Shown: positions 7,671-15,658 of the stretch, piece after piece | Position numbering within the stretch: the stretch's first letter is position 1 | Layout of the letters: each line of letters opens with the position of its first letter | From: CAYJPV01 sp964372095 | Lineage (GTDB): Bacteria > Acidobacteriota > Vicinamibacteria > Vicinamibacterales > JAKQTR01 | Direction: 5' to 3' | Assembly: GCA_964372095.1 (NCBI GenBank) | Contig: CAYJPV010000016.1 | Coordinates: forward strand, 1 to 64,000 | Length of the DNA stretch: 64,000 nucleotides | Program-made: the position numbers and the translations under genes | The notes under the pieces: generated by a model | Told to the model about the DNA's origin: nothing | Databases searched by the model: none | What the model saw: the letters and a program-made list of their open reading frames with translations, nothing else

Positions 7671-10244
7671 CTAACCGCGCAGTACCGCGCCGACGTGTTC
7701 CGCCAGGGCCCGGACGAGCTTCTCGCGGAGTTTCCCGGCCTCGACATCGGTGAGCGTCCGATCGGGTGCCTGATAGGCCACGCTGAAGGCCAGGCTCTTC
7801 TTGCCGGCCGGGATCTGTCCCCCGCGGAAGACGTCGAAGAGGGACACAGTCCCGAGCATCGGTCCGCCGGCCTGGCGTACGACCTCGAACACCCGGGAGG
7901 CCGGCACCGTGTCGTCCACGATGACCGCCAGGTCTTCCTTGACAGCCGGGTACGCCGGGATCGGCGCCACGGCGTGGCGTTCCGGCACCGCCGCGGTCAG
8001 CACCGCCACGTCCAGTTCGGCAACCAGGCAGCGGCCGGCCAGGCCGAAGCGCGCGGCGACGGCCGGGTGCAGTTCGCCGAGCCAGCCAGCCGTGCGCCCG
8101 TCCACCAGGACCTGCGCCGAACGCCCAGGCGTCAACGCCGGATGGGTGCCGGGTTCCCAGGCCAGGTCCGGCGCGTGCAGCGCCTGCGATGCGGCCTCGA
8201 TCACGCCCTTGAGGTCGAAGAAGTCCGCGGGCTCGCGGTCCGCCGGCTGCCATCCTTGCGGGTTGCGCGGACCCGCCATCAGGAGGGAGACCCTGACCGG
8301 CTCGTCAGGCAGCGGTTCGCCTGGGCGGGGCAGGTACACCGGGCCGAGCTCGAACAGGGCCAGCCGATCCACGTTCCGGGCGTTGGCGGCCGCGATCTCC
8401 AGCATGCCCGGCAGCAGATCGCGGCGCATCACCACTCGGTCGACCACGATGGGGTTGGCGAGCGTGATGTACGGCGGGGCCTCGCCGCCGGTCTCCTCCA
8501 CGCGCAGGCGTGCTTCGCGTTCCGGCGAGGTGAGCGAGTAGGTGACAACCTCCTGCAGGCCCAGGTTCACGAGCAGGTCGCGCAGACGTTCTTCGAGGAC
8601 CAGGGCGCGATTGACGTGCGGCGCGGGAATCACCTCGCCGAGCATCGTCCCGGGGATCCGTTCGTAGCCGTAGATGCGGGCGATCTCTTCCAGGACGTCC
8701 GCTTCTCCGATCACGTCCGTGCCGATGTCCAGGCGGAAGTCGGGTGCCGTCGCGCGGATGATCTGCTCACCGCTCGTTTCGGACCAGATCCGTTCGCACT
8801 GGAATTCGAGGGATTCCAGAATGCGTGCGATCTCGTCGAGCGACAGCCGGACGCCGAGTTGCCGCTCCACGAATGCCGGCGTGATGTCGACGGTGGACGG
8901 CGGGGGCGGAGCCGGGTAGTTGTCCACGAGTCCCTGCGCCACCGTGCCGCCGCCCCAGCGCCTCATGAGTTCGAGCCCACGTCGCACGCCCTTGTCGGCC
9001 AGCGATGGGTGGACGCCGCGGGAGAACCGGTACGACGCTTCGGAGGGCAGGCTCTGGGCCTTGGCGGTGCGCCGGATGTTGATGAAATCCCAGGCCGCCC
9101 CTTCCAGCAGGACATTCGTGGTGCCGTCGGTGATCTCGGACTCGGCGCCGCCCATGACACCCGCCAGCGACAGCGCGCCCTGGTCGTCGCACACGAGCAC
9201 GGTTTCCGCCTCCAGCGTGCGTTGAACGCCGTCGAGCGTCCGCAGTGTCTCACCGGGCTCGGGCAGCCGCGTGATGATCGTGGGGCGTTCCCCTCCGGCC
9301 CGGCGCTGGATGACGTCCCAGTCGAAGGCGTGCAGGGGTTCGCCAAGCTCGAACATGGCGTAGTTCGTCGCGTCCACCAGGTTGTTGATCGGTCTCGTGC
9401 CCATCAGGCGAAGGCGTCGCTGCACCTGGTATGGGCTCGGGCCGATCGTGACCCCTTCGATGAGACCCAGCACGAATCGCGGGTTGAGGCGCGGGTTGCG
9501 GATGTCGATGCCGACGCGGCCGTCGATGGCCGGACCCTCGGCGCGTACGGACAGGTCCGGCTGGCGCAAGGGGCGCCCGGTGATGGCCGCGATCTCACGG
9601 GCCACGCCGAGCACGTTGGCGTTGCGCGCCATGTTCGGGTTGATCTTCACCTCGAAGACCACGTCGCCCATGTGCGCGGCCGCGGCCGTGCCCACGGGGG
9701 CCTCGTCGTCGAGCAGGATGATGCCGTCGTGTTCGTCCGAGATGCCCAGTTCCTTTTCCGAGCACACCATCGACTTCGATTCGACACCGCGGATCTTGGC
9801 TTTCTTCAGCGTCGTCAATTCGCGACCGGGTTTGTGCCCGTCGTAGATGACGGACCCCTCGCGGGCGTAGACCACCTTCAGCGGCTGCGCCAGCGGGCCC
9901 GTGCCCTTGAGGTGGAAGATGTTCGGTGCGCCGGTGAGTACCGTCTGCTCCTCCCCGGAACCGTCGTCGAGGCGCAGCAGCGTCAGGCGGTCGGCATTCG
10001 GGTGAGGCAGCACCTCGAGGATCTGCGCGATGACGATTTTCGCCGGATCCCACGCCAGGCCCTTGGCCGGCTGGCCGCGGCGTCCCGCCGCAGGCAGGCC
10101 CGCAATCGGGGCCTCGGTCGGCGCCAGCCCGACGAATTCGAGGTCTTCCACTTCGAGGCCGGCGAAGGTCAGCCGCGAAGCCAGCGTCTCGGGCGTGTCG
10201 GTAATCTCGACGAAGTCACGGAGCCAGGTCAGTGGAACGCGCAT
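7671..10244 (-). CDS. pheT: Phenylalanine--tRNA ligase beta subunit
   Basis: An 857-residue PheT, slightly longer than the usual ~800. Domain order follows the family: N-terminal MRVPLTWLRDFV, an OB-fold tRNA-binding domain (about 40-165), B3/B4 editing domain (about 215-390), B5 domain, catalytic-like core, and a C-terminal ferredoxin-fold anticodon-binding domain (about 765-857, PIPAYPAVKEDLAVIVDD onward). With PheS it forms the alpha2beta2 enzyme that charges tRNA-Phe and edits mischarged tyrosine. It lies downstream of pheS on the same strand, but 111 bases away, a gap filled by a heptamer repeat array. No T-box or leader peptide was recognised upstream. Confidence 0.96.
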   Translation of the reverse strand: MRVPLTWLRDFVEITDTPETLASRLTFAGLEVEDLEFVGLAPTEAPIAGLPAAGRRGQPAKGLAWDPAKIVIAQILEVLPHPNADRLTLLRLDDGSGEEQTVLTGAPNIFHLKGTGPLAQPLKVVYAREGSVIYDGHKPGRELTTLKKAKIRGVESKSMVCSEKELGISDEHDGIILLDDEAPVGTAAAAHMGDVVFEVKINPNMARNANVLGVAREIAAITGRPLRQPDLSVRAEGPAIDGRVGIDIRNPRLNPRFVLGLIEGVTIGPSPYQVQRRLRLMGTRPINNLVDATNYAMFELGEPLHAFDWDVIQRRAGGERPTIITRLPEPGETLRTLDGVQRTLEAETVLVCDDQGALSLAGVMGGAESEITDGTTNVLLEGAAWDFINIRRTAKAQSLPSEASYRFSRGVHPSLADKGVRRGLELMRRWGGGTVAQGLVDNYPAPPPPSTVDITPAFVERQLGVRLSLDEIARILESLEFQCERIWSETSGEQIIRATAPDFRLDIGTDVIGEADVLEEIARIYGYERIPGTMLGEVIPAPHVNRALVLEERLRDLLVNLGLQEVVTYSLTSPEREARLRVEETGGEAPPYITLANPIVVDRVVMRRDLLPGMLEIAAANARNVDRLALFELGPVYLPRPGEPLPDEPVRVSLLMAGPRNPQGWQPADREPADFFDLKGVIEAASQALHAPDLAWEPGTHPALTPGRSAQVLVDGRTAGWLGELHPAVAARFGLAGRCLVAELDVAVLTAAVPERHAVAPIPAYPAVKEDLAVIVDDTVPASRVFEVVRQAGGPMLGTVSLFDVFRGGQIPAGKKSLAFSVAYQAPDRTLTDVEAGKLREKLVRALAEHVGAVLRG

Positions 10245-10257
10245 GGGAGTACTCAGT

Positions 10258-10349
10258 CAGAAGCAAGAAGCAAGAAGCAAGTAGTCAGTAGTCAGTAGTC
10301 AGTAGTCAGTAGCCGAAGGCCGAAAGCCGAAAGCCGATCGCCGATCGCC
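10258..10349. repeat. Heptanucleotide repeat array 2, inside the pheS-pheT gap
   Basis: Tandem 7-bp units AAGCAAG, then AGTAGTC (about five copies), then CCGAAAG/GCCGATC units fill nearly all of the space between pheS and pheT. Both genes read leftward, so the array would be transcribed in the message if the two form one operon. Confidence 0.85.
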
Positions 10350-10355
10350 TTTGCA

Positions 10356-11381
10356 TCAGAACTGCTCGAGGAACCGCAGGTCGTTCGCGAAGAACCCGCG
10401 GATGTCTTCAATCTTGTGCAGCAGCATGGTGATGCGCTGCGGGCCGAGGCCGAACGCGAAGCCCGAGAACGTTCGCGGGTCGTAGCCGCCGTTCTGGAGC
10501 ACGGTGGGGTGCACCATGCCGCAGCCCAGGATCTCGAGCCAGCCGCTGTGTTTGCACACCGGGCAGCCGCGCCCGCCGCAGACGAAACACTCCACGTCCA
10601 TTTCGGCCGACGGCTCGGTGAAGGGGAAGTGGTCCGCGCGGAAGCGGGTGCGCACCTGTGCGCCGAACAGCGCCTGGGCGAAGCCCGTCAGCGTGCCCTT
10701 GAGATCGGCCATCGTGATGTGGCGCCCGATCGCCAGGCCTTCGACCTGGTAAAACTGAATCTCGCTGCGCGCCGTGATCTGTTCGTACCGATAACACATG
10801 CCCGGCAGAATCACGCGGATCGGTTCCGGGCACCGCTCCCGCATGACGTGGATCTGTCCCGGCGAGGTGTGGGTCCGCAGAATCACGTTCGGCGCCGTCG
10901 TGTAGAACGTGTCCCACATGTCGCGCGCCGGGTGGTGCGGCGGGATATTGAGCAGCCCGAAGTTGAAGTCGTCGGTTTCAACGTCCCGCGAACGATAGAT
11001 CTGGAACCCCATCTCCGCGAAGATGGCGTAGATGCGGCGCAGTCCCTGCGTGGCCGGGTGCAGGCGCCCGTGCGGCCGGGTCCGGCCGGGCAGGGTCACG
11101 TCCAGCGTCCCGGCGCGGATCGCCTGCTCCAGTTCGGTCTGGCGCAACCGCTCGGCGGCGGCCTCGTAGGCCTGCTCGATGGTCTGGCGCGCCTGGTTGG
11201 CCCGCTGCCCGAACGCCTTCCGTTCGTCTTTGGGCAACGCGCCGAGCGTGCCCATCGCCGCCATGACCGGTGCGGTCTTGCCCAGATGCACCAGGCGCCA
11301 CTGGGCCAGGGTTCCGGAGTCGTTCACGTGGGCCAGCGCGGCCAGCGCGTCCCGTTCCAGTTGTTCGAAATCGATTGCCAT
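10356..11381 (-). CDS. pheS: Phenylalanine--tRNA ligase alpha subunit
   Basis: A 341-residue PheS of normal length. A helical N-terminal coiled coil (about 1-95) precedes the class II catalytic domain. Motif 2 is in PGMCYRYEQITARSEIQFYQ; motif 3 is in GFAFGLGPQRITMLLHKI near the C terminus. A four-cysteine cluster, CFVCGGRGCPVCKHSGW, sits before motif 3, as in a subset of bacterial PheS proteins; zinc binding there is inference. ATG at 11379-11381 opens MAIDFEQLERDALAAL. It is encoded directly upstream of pheT on the same strand, so the two very likely share a promoter. Confidence 0.96.
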   Translation of the reverse strand: MAIDFEQLERDALAALAHVNDSGTLAQWRLVHLGKTAPVMAAMGTLGALPKDERKAFGQRANQARQTIEQAYEAAAERLRQTELEQAIRAGTLDVTLPGRTRPHGRLHPATQGLRRIYAIFAEMGFQIYRSRDVETDDFNFGLLNIPPHHPARDMWDTFYTTAPNVILRTHTSPGQIHVMRERCPEPIRVILPGMCYRYEQITARSEIQFYQVEGLAIGRHITMADLKGTLTGFAQALFGAQVRTRFRADHFPFTEPSAEMDVECFVCGGRGCPVCKHSGWLEILGCGMVHPTVLQNGGYDPRTFSGFAFGLGPQRITMLLHKIEDIRGFFANDLRFLEQF

Positions 11382-11435
11382 CGTTGATGCCCTGAAAGTA
11401 ACAAGCCTATCGCACCCGGCGCGACGGGGCTACTG

Positions 11436-12656
11436 TCACGCCCGCTCGCGCGGCGGGATGGCGATGCGGGGGGCTCCGCCCAGCAGCCCGCCCAGCGTCG
11501 CCGACCGCGGCGCAACCACCCTCGACGGCGCAAAGTAGGGAAAGTCGAAGGCGACGTGGTCGCCCGCGTGCCGGCCGGGGATCGGCATCAGGCGCGCCGT
11601 TAGCGGTTTGTTCAACCGCAGGGCCAGAGCCGCCACGTCCATCAGGATCGGCGCAATCTCACTGGCCGGGATGTCGCCGGGCAGCGGGACGGTGTCGAGA
11701 CCGGTCCCGCAGACGGCCGAGTACAGCAGCAGGTCCGCCGTGGTCAGTACCCCTTCTCCGGCCCGCGCCGCGAGCACGGCATCTTCGAACACGGGCAGGA
11801 ACAGCCCCGAGAAGCCGACGCGAGGAAAGACGGCCTGGTCCAGCGTGGACGCCAGCCACGCGGCAGCCGTCAGTGTCCCGGACTCGCCTGTTCGGACACC
11901 TGTCAACTGTTCGATGGCCGTGCCCAGCGATCGTGCCGCTTCGGGGTACGGCGCGAGGGAATAGTCGATCCCCGCAAAGTGGACAGCGGTGCCGTCCAGG
12001 GCCGCCTTGACGGCATGTTCGAGCCGGCGCGCGTCGATTTCGACCAGCGCGATCAGCACATCCCGGGCTTCGTCCAGCGTCGGGGCGACCGTGCAGGCAT
12101 GCACGGCCGCCGACGCGCCCTCGATGCCCAGCCCAATCGTCGGACGTCCGCCGTCGTGATACGCCGCCGGCAGGAAGGGGACGCCAGGCGGAACGTTGGC
12201 GAGTGCGGCGAATCGGAGATTGCCGAAGCCATCCGTCCCGAGGCACGCACAGCGGTGGATGATGCTGGCCGCTTCCTGCACGGCCGTGACGTCGATCCCG
12301 GTCGACGGGGAGGCCACGATCGCCGAGGCAAACGCCGCACTCGTCGCCGCCAGGGCGTCCGGAATCGTGCGGAACAGATCGGATGGATCGGAAGGGCGTG
12401 CCGGGCCGATGGTGACGAAATCGAACCCTTCGGCAAGGCCCCGGTTCTGCAACTCCCGGGCAAACCCCACCACGCCGTCCGGCCGCACGAGATCTCCGAA
12501 GGGACGTGAGGCGAACCGCGTGGTCTGGACGGCGTAGCCCGCATCCTCCACGGCCCGCTTCACCGCTGCGGCGACTCGCCCGGCGTCAGCCATGCGGGCG
12601 CGGTCGATCGGGGCCCCGGGGTCCCCTCCGTACGTTACCGTGCGCACGTTGATCAT
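11436..12656 (-). CDS. DUF711 (UPF0210) family protein
   Basis: A 406-residue protein recognised as DUF711/UPF0210 by its C-terminal half, which has GFSGLFLPVFEDAVLAARA, CGTGLDTVPLPGDIPASEI and LMPIPGRHAGDHVAFD in the family's order. Streptococcal relatives have been crystallised but no reaction is established. The N-terminal half carries FVTIGPARPSD and STGIDVTAV segments also seen in the family. It is cytosolic, with no signal peptide. It lies upstream of pheS on the same strand with a 54-base gap, so it may be co-transcribed, although a functional link to phenylalanyl-tRNA synthesis is not known. Start ATG at 12656 opens MINVRTVTYG. Confidence 0.85.
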   Translation of the reverse strand: MINVRTVTYGGDPGAPIDRARMADAGRVAAAVKRAVEDAGYAVQTTRFASRPFGDLVRPDGVVGFARELQNRGLAEGFDFVTIGPARPSDPSDLFRTIPDALAATSAAFASAIVASPSTGIDVTAVQEAASIIHRCACLGTDGFGNLRFAALANVPPGVPFLPAAYHDGGRPTIGLGIEGASAAVHACTVAPTLDEARDVLIALVEIDARRLEHAVKAALDGTAVHFAGIDYSLAPYPEAARSLGTAIEQLTGVRTGESGTLTAAAWLASTLDQAVFPRVGFSGLFLPVFEDAVLAARAGEGVLTTADLLLYSAVCGTGLDTVPLPGDIPASEIAPILMDVAALALRLNKPLTARLMPIPGRHAGDHVAFDFPYFAPSRVVAPRSATLGGLLGGAPRIAIPPRERA

Positions 12657-12740
12657 GACAGGCTCCTGCAGCCAGGCTGATGCTGGTCTCCTGGGACCTA
12701 CAGTAACACGCCGCCGCCGCCGGGACTGGCCCCCGGCGGC

Positions 12741-12811
12741 CCTGCTCCCTGCTCGTTGCTTCCTGCTCGTTTCTTCCTGCTTCCTACTTCCTACTTCCTA
12801 CTTCCTACTTC
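12741..12811. repeat. Heptanucleotide repeat array 3 (CTTCCTG/CTTCCTA)
   Basis: Tandem units related to CTTCCTG and CTTCCTA, about nine copies and most regular at 12775-12810. They sit between the divergent DUF711 gene and the NosL-like lipoprotein gene. Confidence 0.85.
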
Positions 12812-12874
12812 ATGCCCCCCGGGGAGGACATGCGGCGCTGCCGCGGGTATCATGGGGCGGCGGAGGACGTGACC

Positions 12875-13351
12875 GTGAACGGTGCAACAGGCGTGGCGGG
12901 CCCGGCTCGGGTCCGGCGAATCGGGCAGGGGATGCTGCTGGGGATGACGATGTTGTTGATGGCGGCCTGCTGGTCGTCGTCCGTCCCCGCGCCGGAGGCG
13001 ATTGCCCTCGGCCAGGACACCTGCGTTGCCTGCCGGCAGGTGATCCGATCCCTGGATGCTGCCGCGCAGGTGGTGCATGTCGACGGCACGACGCGCGTGT
13101 ACGACGACATCGGCTGCCTCGCCACCGATGCCGCCGCCCTCGGTGGCGGCGGCCAGTTCTACGTGCAGTTCGCCGGTGGCAAAGGCTGGGTGCGCGTCGA
13201 GGAGGCGCACTTTGCCCGGCAGCCCGATCGCCAGAGCCCGCGCGGATTCAACTACTTCGCCTACACCGAAGACGACGCCCGCCGTCTCGACCTAGACCAC
13301 TGGGCGCGCGGTTGGGACGACATCGTCGCCGAACTGAGCCGCCGGCAGTAG
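12875..13351 (+). CDS. NosL-like copper-binding lipoprotein
   Basis: A 158-residue predicted lipoprotein. The n-region RVRR is followed by a hydrophobic MLLGMTMLLM and the lipobox MAAC. The mature part has TCVACRQVI and later DDIGCLATD, which match the NosL family pattern of a CxxC-containing segment and a D-D-x-G-C segment. NosL binds copper and assists nitrous-oxide reductase maturation, but the usual Cys-Gly-Met following CxxC reads R-Q here, and no nos gene is nearby, so the role may differ. GTG at 12875 is chosen for its GGAGG at 12862-12866 (8-base spacing). The upstream in-frame ATG at 12812 would place 21 extra polar residues before the signal sequence. Confidence 0.75.
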   Translation: MNGATGVAGPARVRRIGQGMLLGMTMLLMAACWSSSVPAPEAIALGQDTCVACRQVIRSLDAAAQVVHVDGTTRVYDDIGCLATDAAALGGGGQFYVQFAGGKGWVRVEEAHFARQPDRQSPRGFNYFAYTEDDARRLDLDHWARGWDDIVAELSRRQ

Positions 13352-13375
13352 CGCAGCAGCAGGACAGCCGGAGGA

Positions 13376-13816
13376 TCAGGCCCGAAGGTGGTCGGCGCGC
13401 CAGCTGGTGATCATCTTCTTGATCGCTTTCTGGTCGTCGATCCGCTCGTCCAGCACCGTTCGCGCCAGCCCCGGCAACTCGCCGTCACTGGCAAACCGCA
13501 AGGCCACCAGCTGCTTCGGCGTGAACTCGAGGATGCGCGGCTGCAGGTCAGCCGGCAACAGTTCGCGCATGCGCAGCCGTTCTTCCAGGCGAATCACGCG
13601 ATCCTGCACGGTGAGCGCCATCACCCGGGCGACGAAGAACACCAGGATGAGCGCGACGGCCACGCCGAGCGCCACGAGACGGTCCCATGAGAAGCCCGTG
13701 ACCGCCTGATACAGGGCGTAGAAGAAGTTGATCGCCAGGAGCGGGAATGCCACGAAGTGGTACGCCGGGACCAGGCGCGCGTGATTCTCGAAGTTCTGCG
13801 GGATATTCTGTGCCAT
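13376..13816 (-). CDS. DUF6526 family membrane protein
   Basis: A 146-residue protein starting MAQNIPQNFENHARLVPAYH, the conserved opening of DUF6526 proteins. Two transmembrane helices follow (about residues 22-40 and 48-68: HFVAFPLLAINFFYALY and LVALGVAVALILVFFVARV). A soluble helical C-terminal region then has RLEERLRMRELLP and LRFASDGELPGLARTV. The biochemical role is unknown. The ATG at 13816 is used because homology begins there; the seven-residue extension to 13837 is unsupported. It lies downstream of the phosphatidylcholine-synthase-like gene on the same strand, 99 bases away. Confidence 0.78.
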   Translation of the reverse strand: MAQNIPQNFENHARLVPAYHFVAFPLLAINFFYALYQAVTGFSWDRLVALGVAVALILVFFVARVMALTVQDRVIRLEERLRMRELLPADLQPRILEFTPKQLVALRFASDGELPGLARTVLDERIDDQKAIKKMITSWRADHLRA

Positions 13817-13837
13817 CCGATGCTCCTTGCGCGACAC

Positions 13838-13915
13838 GTGGGATTCTCAGGGCCGGTTTCAAGACCTGTGTGAGCGGCCGGTGTGTGACCGCGAGAACGG
13901 GTTTCGAAACCGCCC
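13838..13915. other. Intergenic spacer with a 12-bp palindrome
   Basis: Between the PC-synthase-like gene and the DUF6526 gene. It contains a perfect palindrome GGTTTCGAAACC at 13900-13911 and a related half, GGTTTCAAGACC, about 45 bases to the left. It could be a terminator stem for the upstream gene or a protein site; no T-tract follows. Confidence 0.3.
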
Positions 13916-14641
13916 TTAGCGTATCAGCTGACGCCGGCGCGCGTGCAGGACCAGCGACAAGCCGAAGTAGTAGGCCGGGTAGAGCAGGGATGCCGCGAGC
14001 CACGGTCGGTTCACGTCCGGCCATCTCCAGGCCATGAGCAGGACGGTTGCGGCCCACACCGTGCCGAGGGCGACCGTCCACCGTTGCAGCACGGCCGTGC
14101 GCGACGGATAGACGTAGCCCACGGGCACGAACACCATCACGGCCAGCCACAGGAGAATGGCGCCGTTCCACGCGCCTGGCAGCCCGCCCGCCAGCAGGTA
14201 GAACACGACGATGTTCCAGTAGGACGGGAACCCGGTGAAGAAGTGGTCTTGCGTCTTGGCGTCGACACGACTGAACCCGTACGCGCTCGACAGGAGCATT
14301 GCGGCGATGACCGCCCACGTGGCGCGATCGGGGACCAGGTCCGCCCGCCACACGACGAACGCCGGCACGAAGACGTAGGTCACGTAGTCGACGATGTCGT
14401 CCAGCCGGCCGCCATCGACCGAGGGCACCGTGTCTTTCACGCGCGCCGCCCGGGCGAACCAGCCGTCGACCGCGTCGACGGCGGTGGCGGCGCACCACCA
14501 CAGGACGCACGCGCGAAAGTCGCCGCGAACCGCGGCCACCAGCGACAGCATCCCGATCAGCGCGCCGCTGGCCGTGAAGGCGTGGACGGCCCACCCGGCA
14601 AGTGGCGGCGGCAGGACGCGGGGCTCGGCGGTGGCAGGCAT
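13916..14641 (-). CDS. Phosphatidylcholine synthase-like CDP-alcohol phosphatidyltransferase
   Basis: A 241-residue integral membrane enzyme of the CDP-alcohol phosphatidyltransferase superfamily. The catalytic signature is present: D56, D59-G60, A63-R64, G77, D81 and D85, with a longer stretch between AR and G than in ordinary PgsA/PssA. That spacing, together with LDDIVDYVTYVFVPAFV and GFPSYWNIVVFYLLA, is characteristic of bacterial phosphatidylcholine synthase (Pcs), which condenses CDP-diacylglycerol with choline. About seven to eight helices are predicted. Substrate is inferred from similarity only. ATG at 14641 opens MPATAEPRVLPPPLAGW, just before the first helix. It is divergent from the pseudouridine synthase gene, leaving a 59-base promoter region. 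Confidence 0.8.
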   Translation of the reverse strand: MPATAEPRVLPPPLAGWAVHAFTASGALIGMLSLVAAVRGDFRACVLWWCAATAVDAVDGWFARAARVKDTVPSVDGGRLDDIVDYVTYVFVPAFVVWRADLVPDRATWAVIAAMLLSSAYGFSRVDAKTQDHFFTGFPSYWNIVVFYLLAGGLPGAWNGAILLWLAVMVFVPVGYVYPSRTAVLQRWTVALGTVWAATVLLMAWRWPDVNRPWLAASLLYPAYYFGLSLVLHARRRQLIR

Positions 14642-14700
14642 GCGGCGTGCGATCTCCTTGAGAGATGATTCTAGAGCGGTCCCGTGCCAGACTGTACGTC

Positions 14701-15651
14701 ATGCAGGAACGAACCGTCACCCCGGGCGACGCCGGCGTGCGCCTCGACCAGTGGCTCGTGCTCCGCGGAGGCGCGGCCTCGCGCAGCAAAGCCACGGCGT
14801 GGCTCGAACGGGGCAAGGTCTTCGTCAACGGGCGCGAGACGGGGCTCGAGGATGCGGCCGCGCGCGTGGCCGAGGGCGACCGGATCGGCATCTGGGTCGA
14901 TCGGCCCGGATCCGCCAGACCCGTCGACCGGGCTGTGGCGGATGCCCGGACGCACCTCGACATCCTCCACGAGGACGAGGCGATCGTCGTCATCGACAAA
15001 CCGGTCGGGCTGATCGTCGAACCGCTCCCTGACGGCGCCGAACACGAGCCGACGGTGCTCGACCTGCTCACGGATCATTATCGCCACCTGCCTCGTGCGC
15101 GGGTGTTCGTGGTGCACCGGATCGATCGGGATACGAGCGGGCTGGTGCTGTTTGCGCGGACGCCTGCGGCCCGCGATCACCTCAAGGACCAGTTCGAAGC
15201 ACGGACGCCGGACCGGGTGTATCAGGCCGTGGCCGTGGGTGTGATGGCGCCGGAGACGGCGGTGTGGCGCGACATGCTGGCGTGGGACAAGGCGGCTCTT
15301 CGGCAGCGGAGGGCGCACGGCCGGGACGCGGGTGGCAAAGAGGCCGTGGCGCATGTGCGGGTCCTGGAGCGGTTCGCCCTGGCCACGCTGCTCGAGGTGT
15401 CACTGGTGACGGGGAAACGCAACCAGATCCGTGTGCAGGCCGCCCTGCGCGGCCTGCCGTTGCTGGGCGAACGTCAGTACCGCTTTGACGCCCCGCCGGA
15501 GCCGCCCGGGCTCCCGCGCCTGGAACGCCAGGCGCTGCACGCATGGCGGCTGGGGTTCACGCACCCGGTGAGCGGTCACGAGGTGAGCTTCAGCGCCCCG
15601 GTTCCCGACGACCTGACGCGGGTGCTGCGGGTACTGCGCCGGGCGCGGTAA
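14701..15651 (+). CDS. RluA-family pseudouridine synthase
   Basis: A 316-residue enzyme with an N-terminal S4 RNA-binding domain (about 10-70; VRLDQWLVLRGGAASRSKA) and an RluA catalytic domain (about 85-300). The catalytic aspartate is D142 in HRIDRDTSGLVLF. KRNQIRVQ and LPRLERQALHAWRLGF match family motifs II/III. It isomerises uridine to pseudouridine in ribosomal RNA; whether it is an RluD, RluC or other subtype cannot be settled. ATG at 14701 (MQERTVTPGD) is preferred over an in-frame ATG at 14665, which would add 12 residues outside the S4 domain. Convergent with the MATE pump, 7 bases apart. Confidence 0.88.
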   Translation: MQERTVTPGDAGVRLDQWLVLRGGAASRSKATAWLERGKVFVNGRETGLEDAAARVAEGDRIGIWVDRPGSARPVDRAVADARTHLDILHEDEAIVVIDKPVGLIVEPLPDGAEHEPTVLDLLTDHYRHLPRARVFVVHRIDRDTSGLVLFARTPAARDHLKDQFEARTPDRVYQAVAVGVMAPETAVWRDMLAWDKAALRQRRAHGRDAGGKEAVAHVRVLERFALATLLEVSLVTGKRNQIRVQAALRGLPLLGERQYRFDAPPEPPGLPRLERQALHAWRLGFTHPVSGHEVSFSAPVPDDLTRVLRVLRRAR

Positions 15652-15658
15652 GAACCCG

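Noticed and set aside
7578..10298. 906-residue plus-strand frame opposite pheT
   Set aside because: Complete overlap with PheT, whose domain order is unambiguous.
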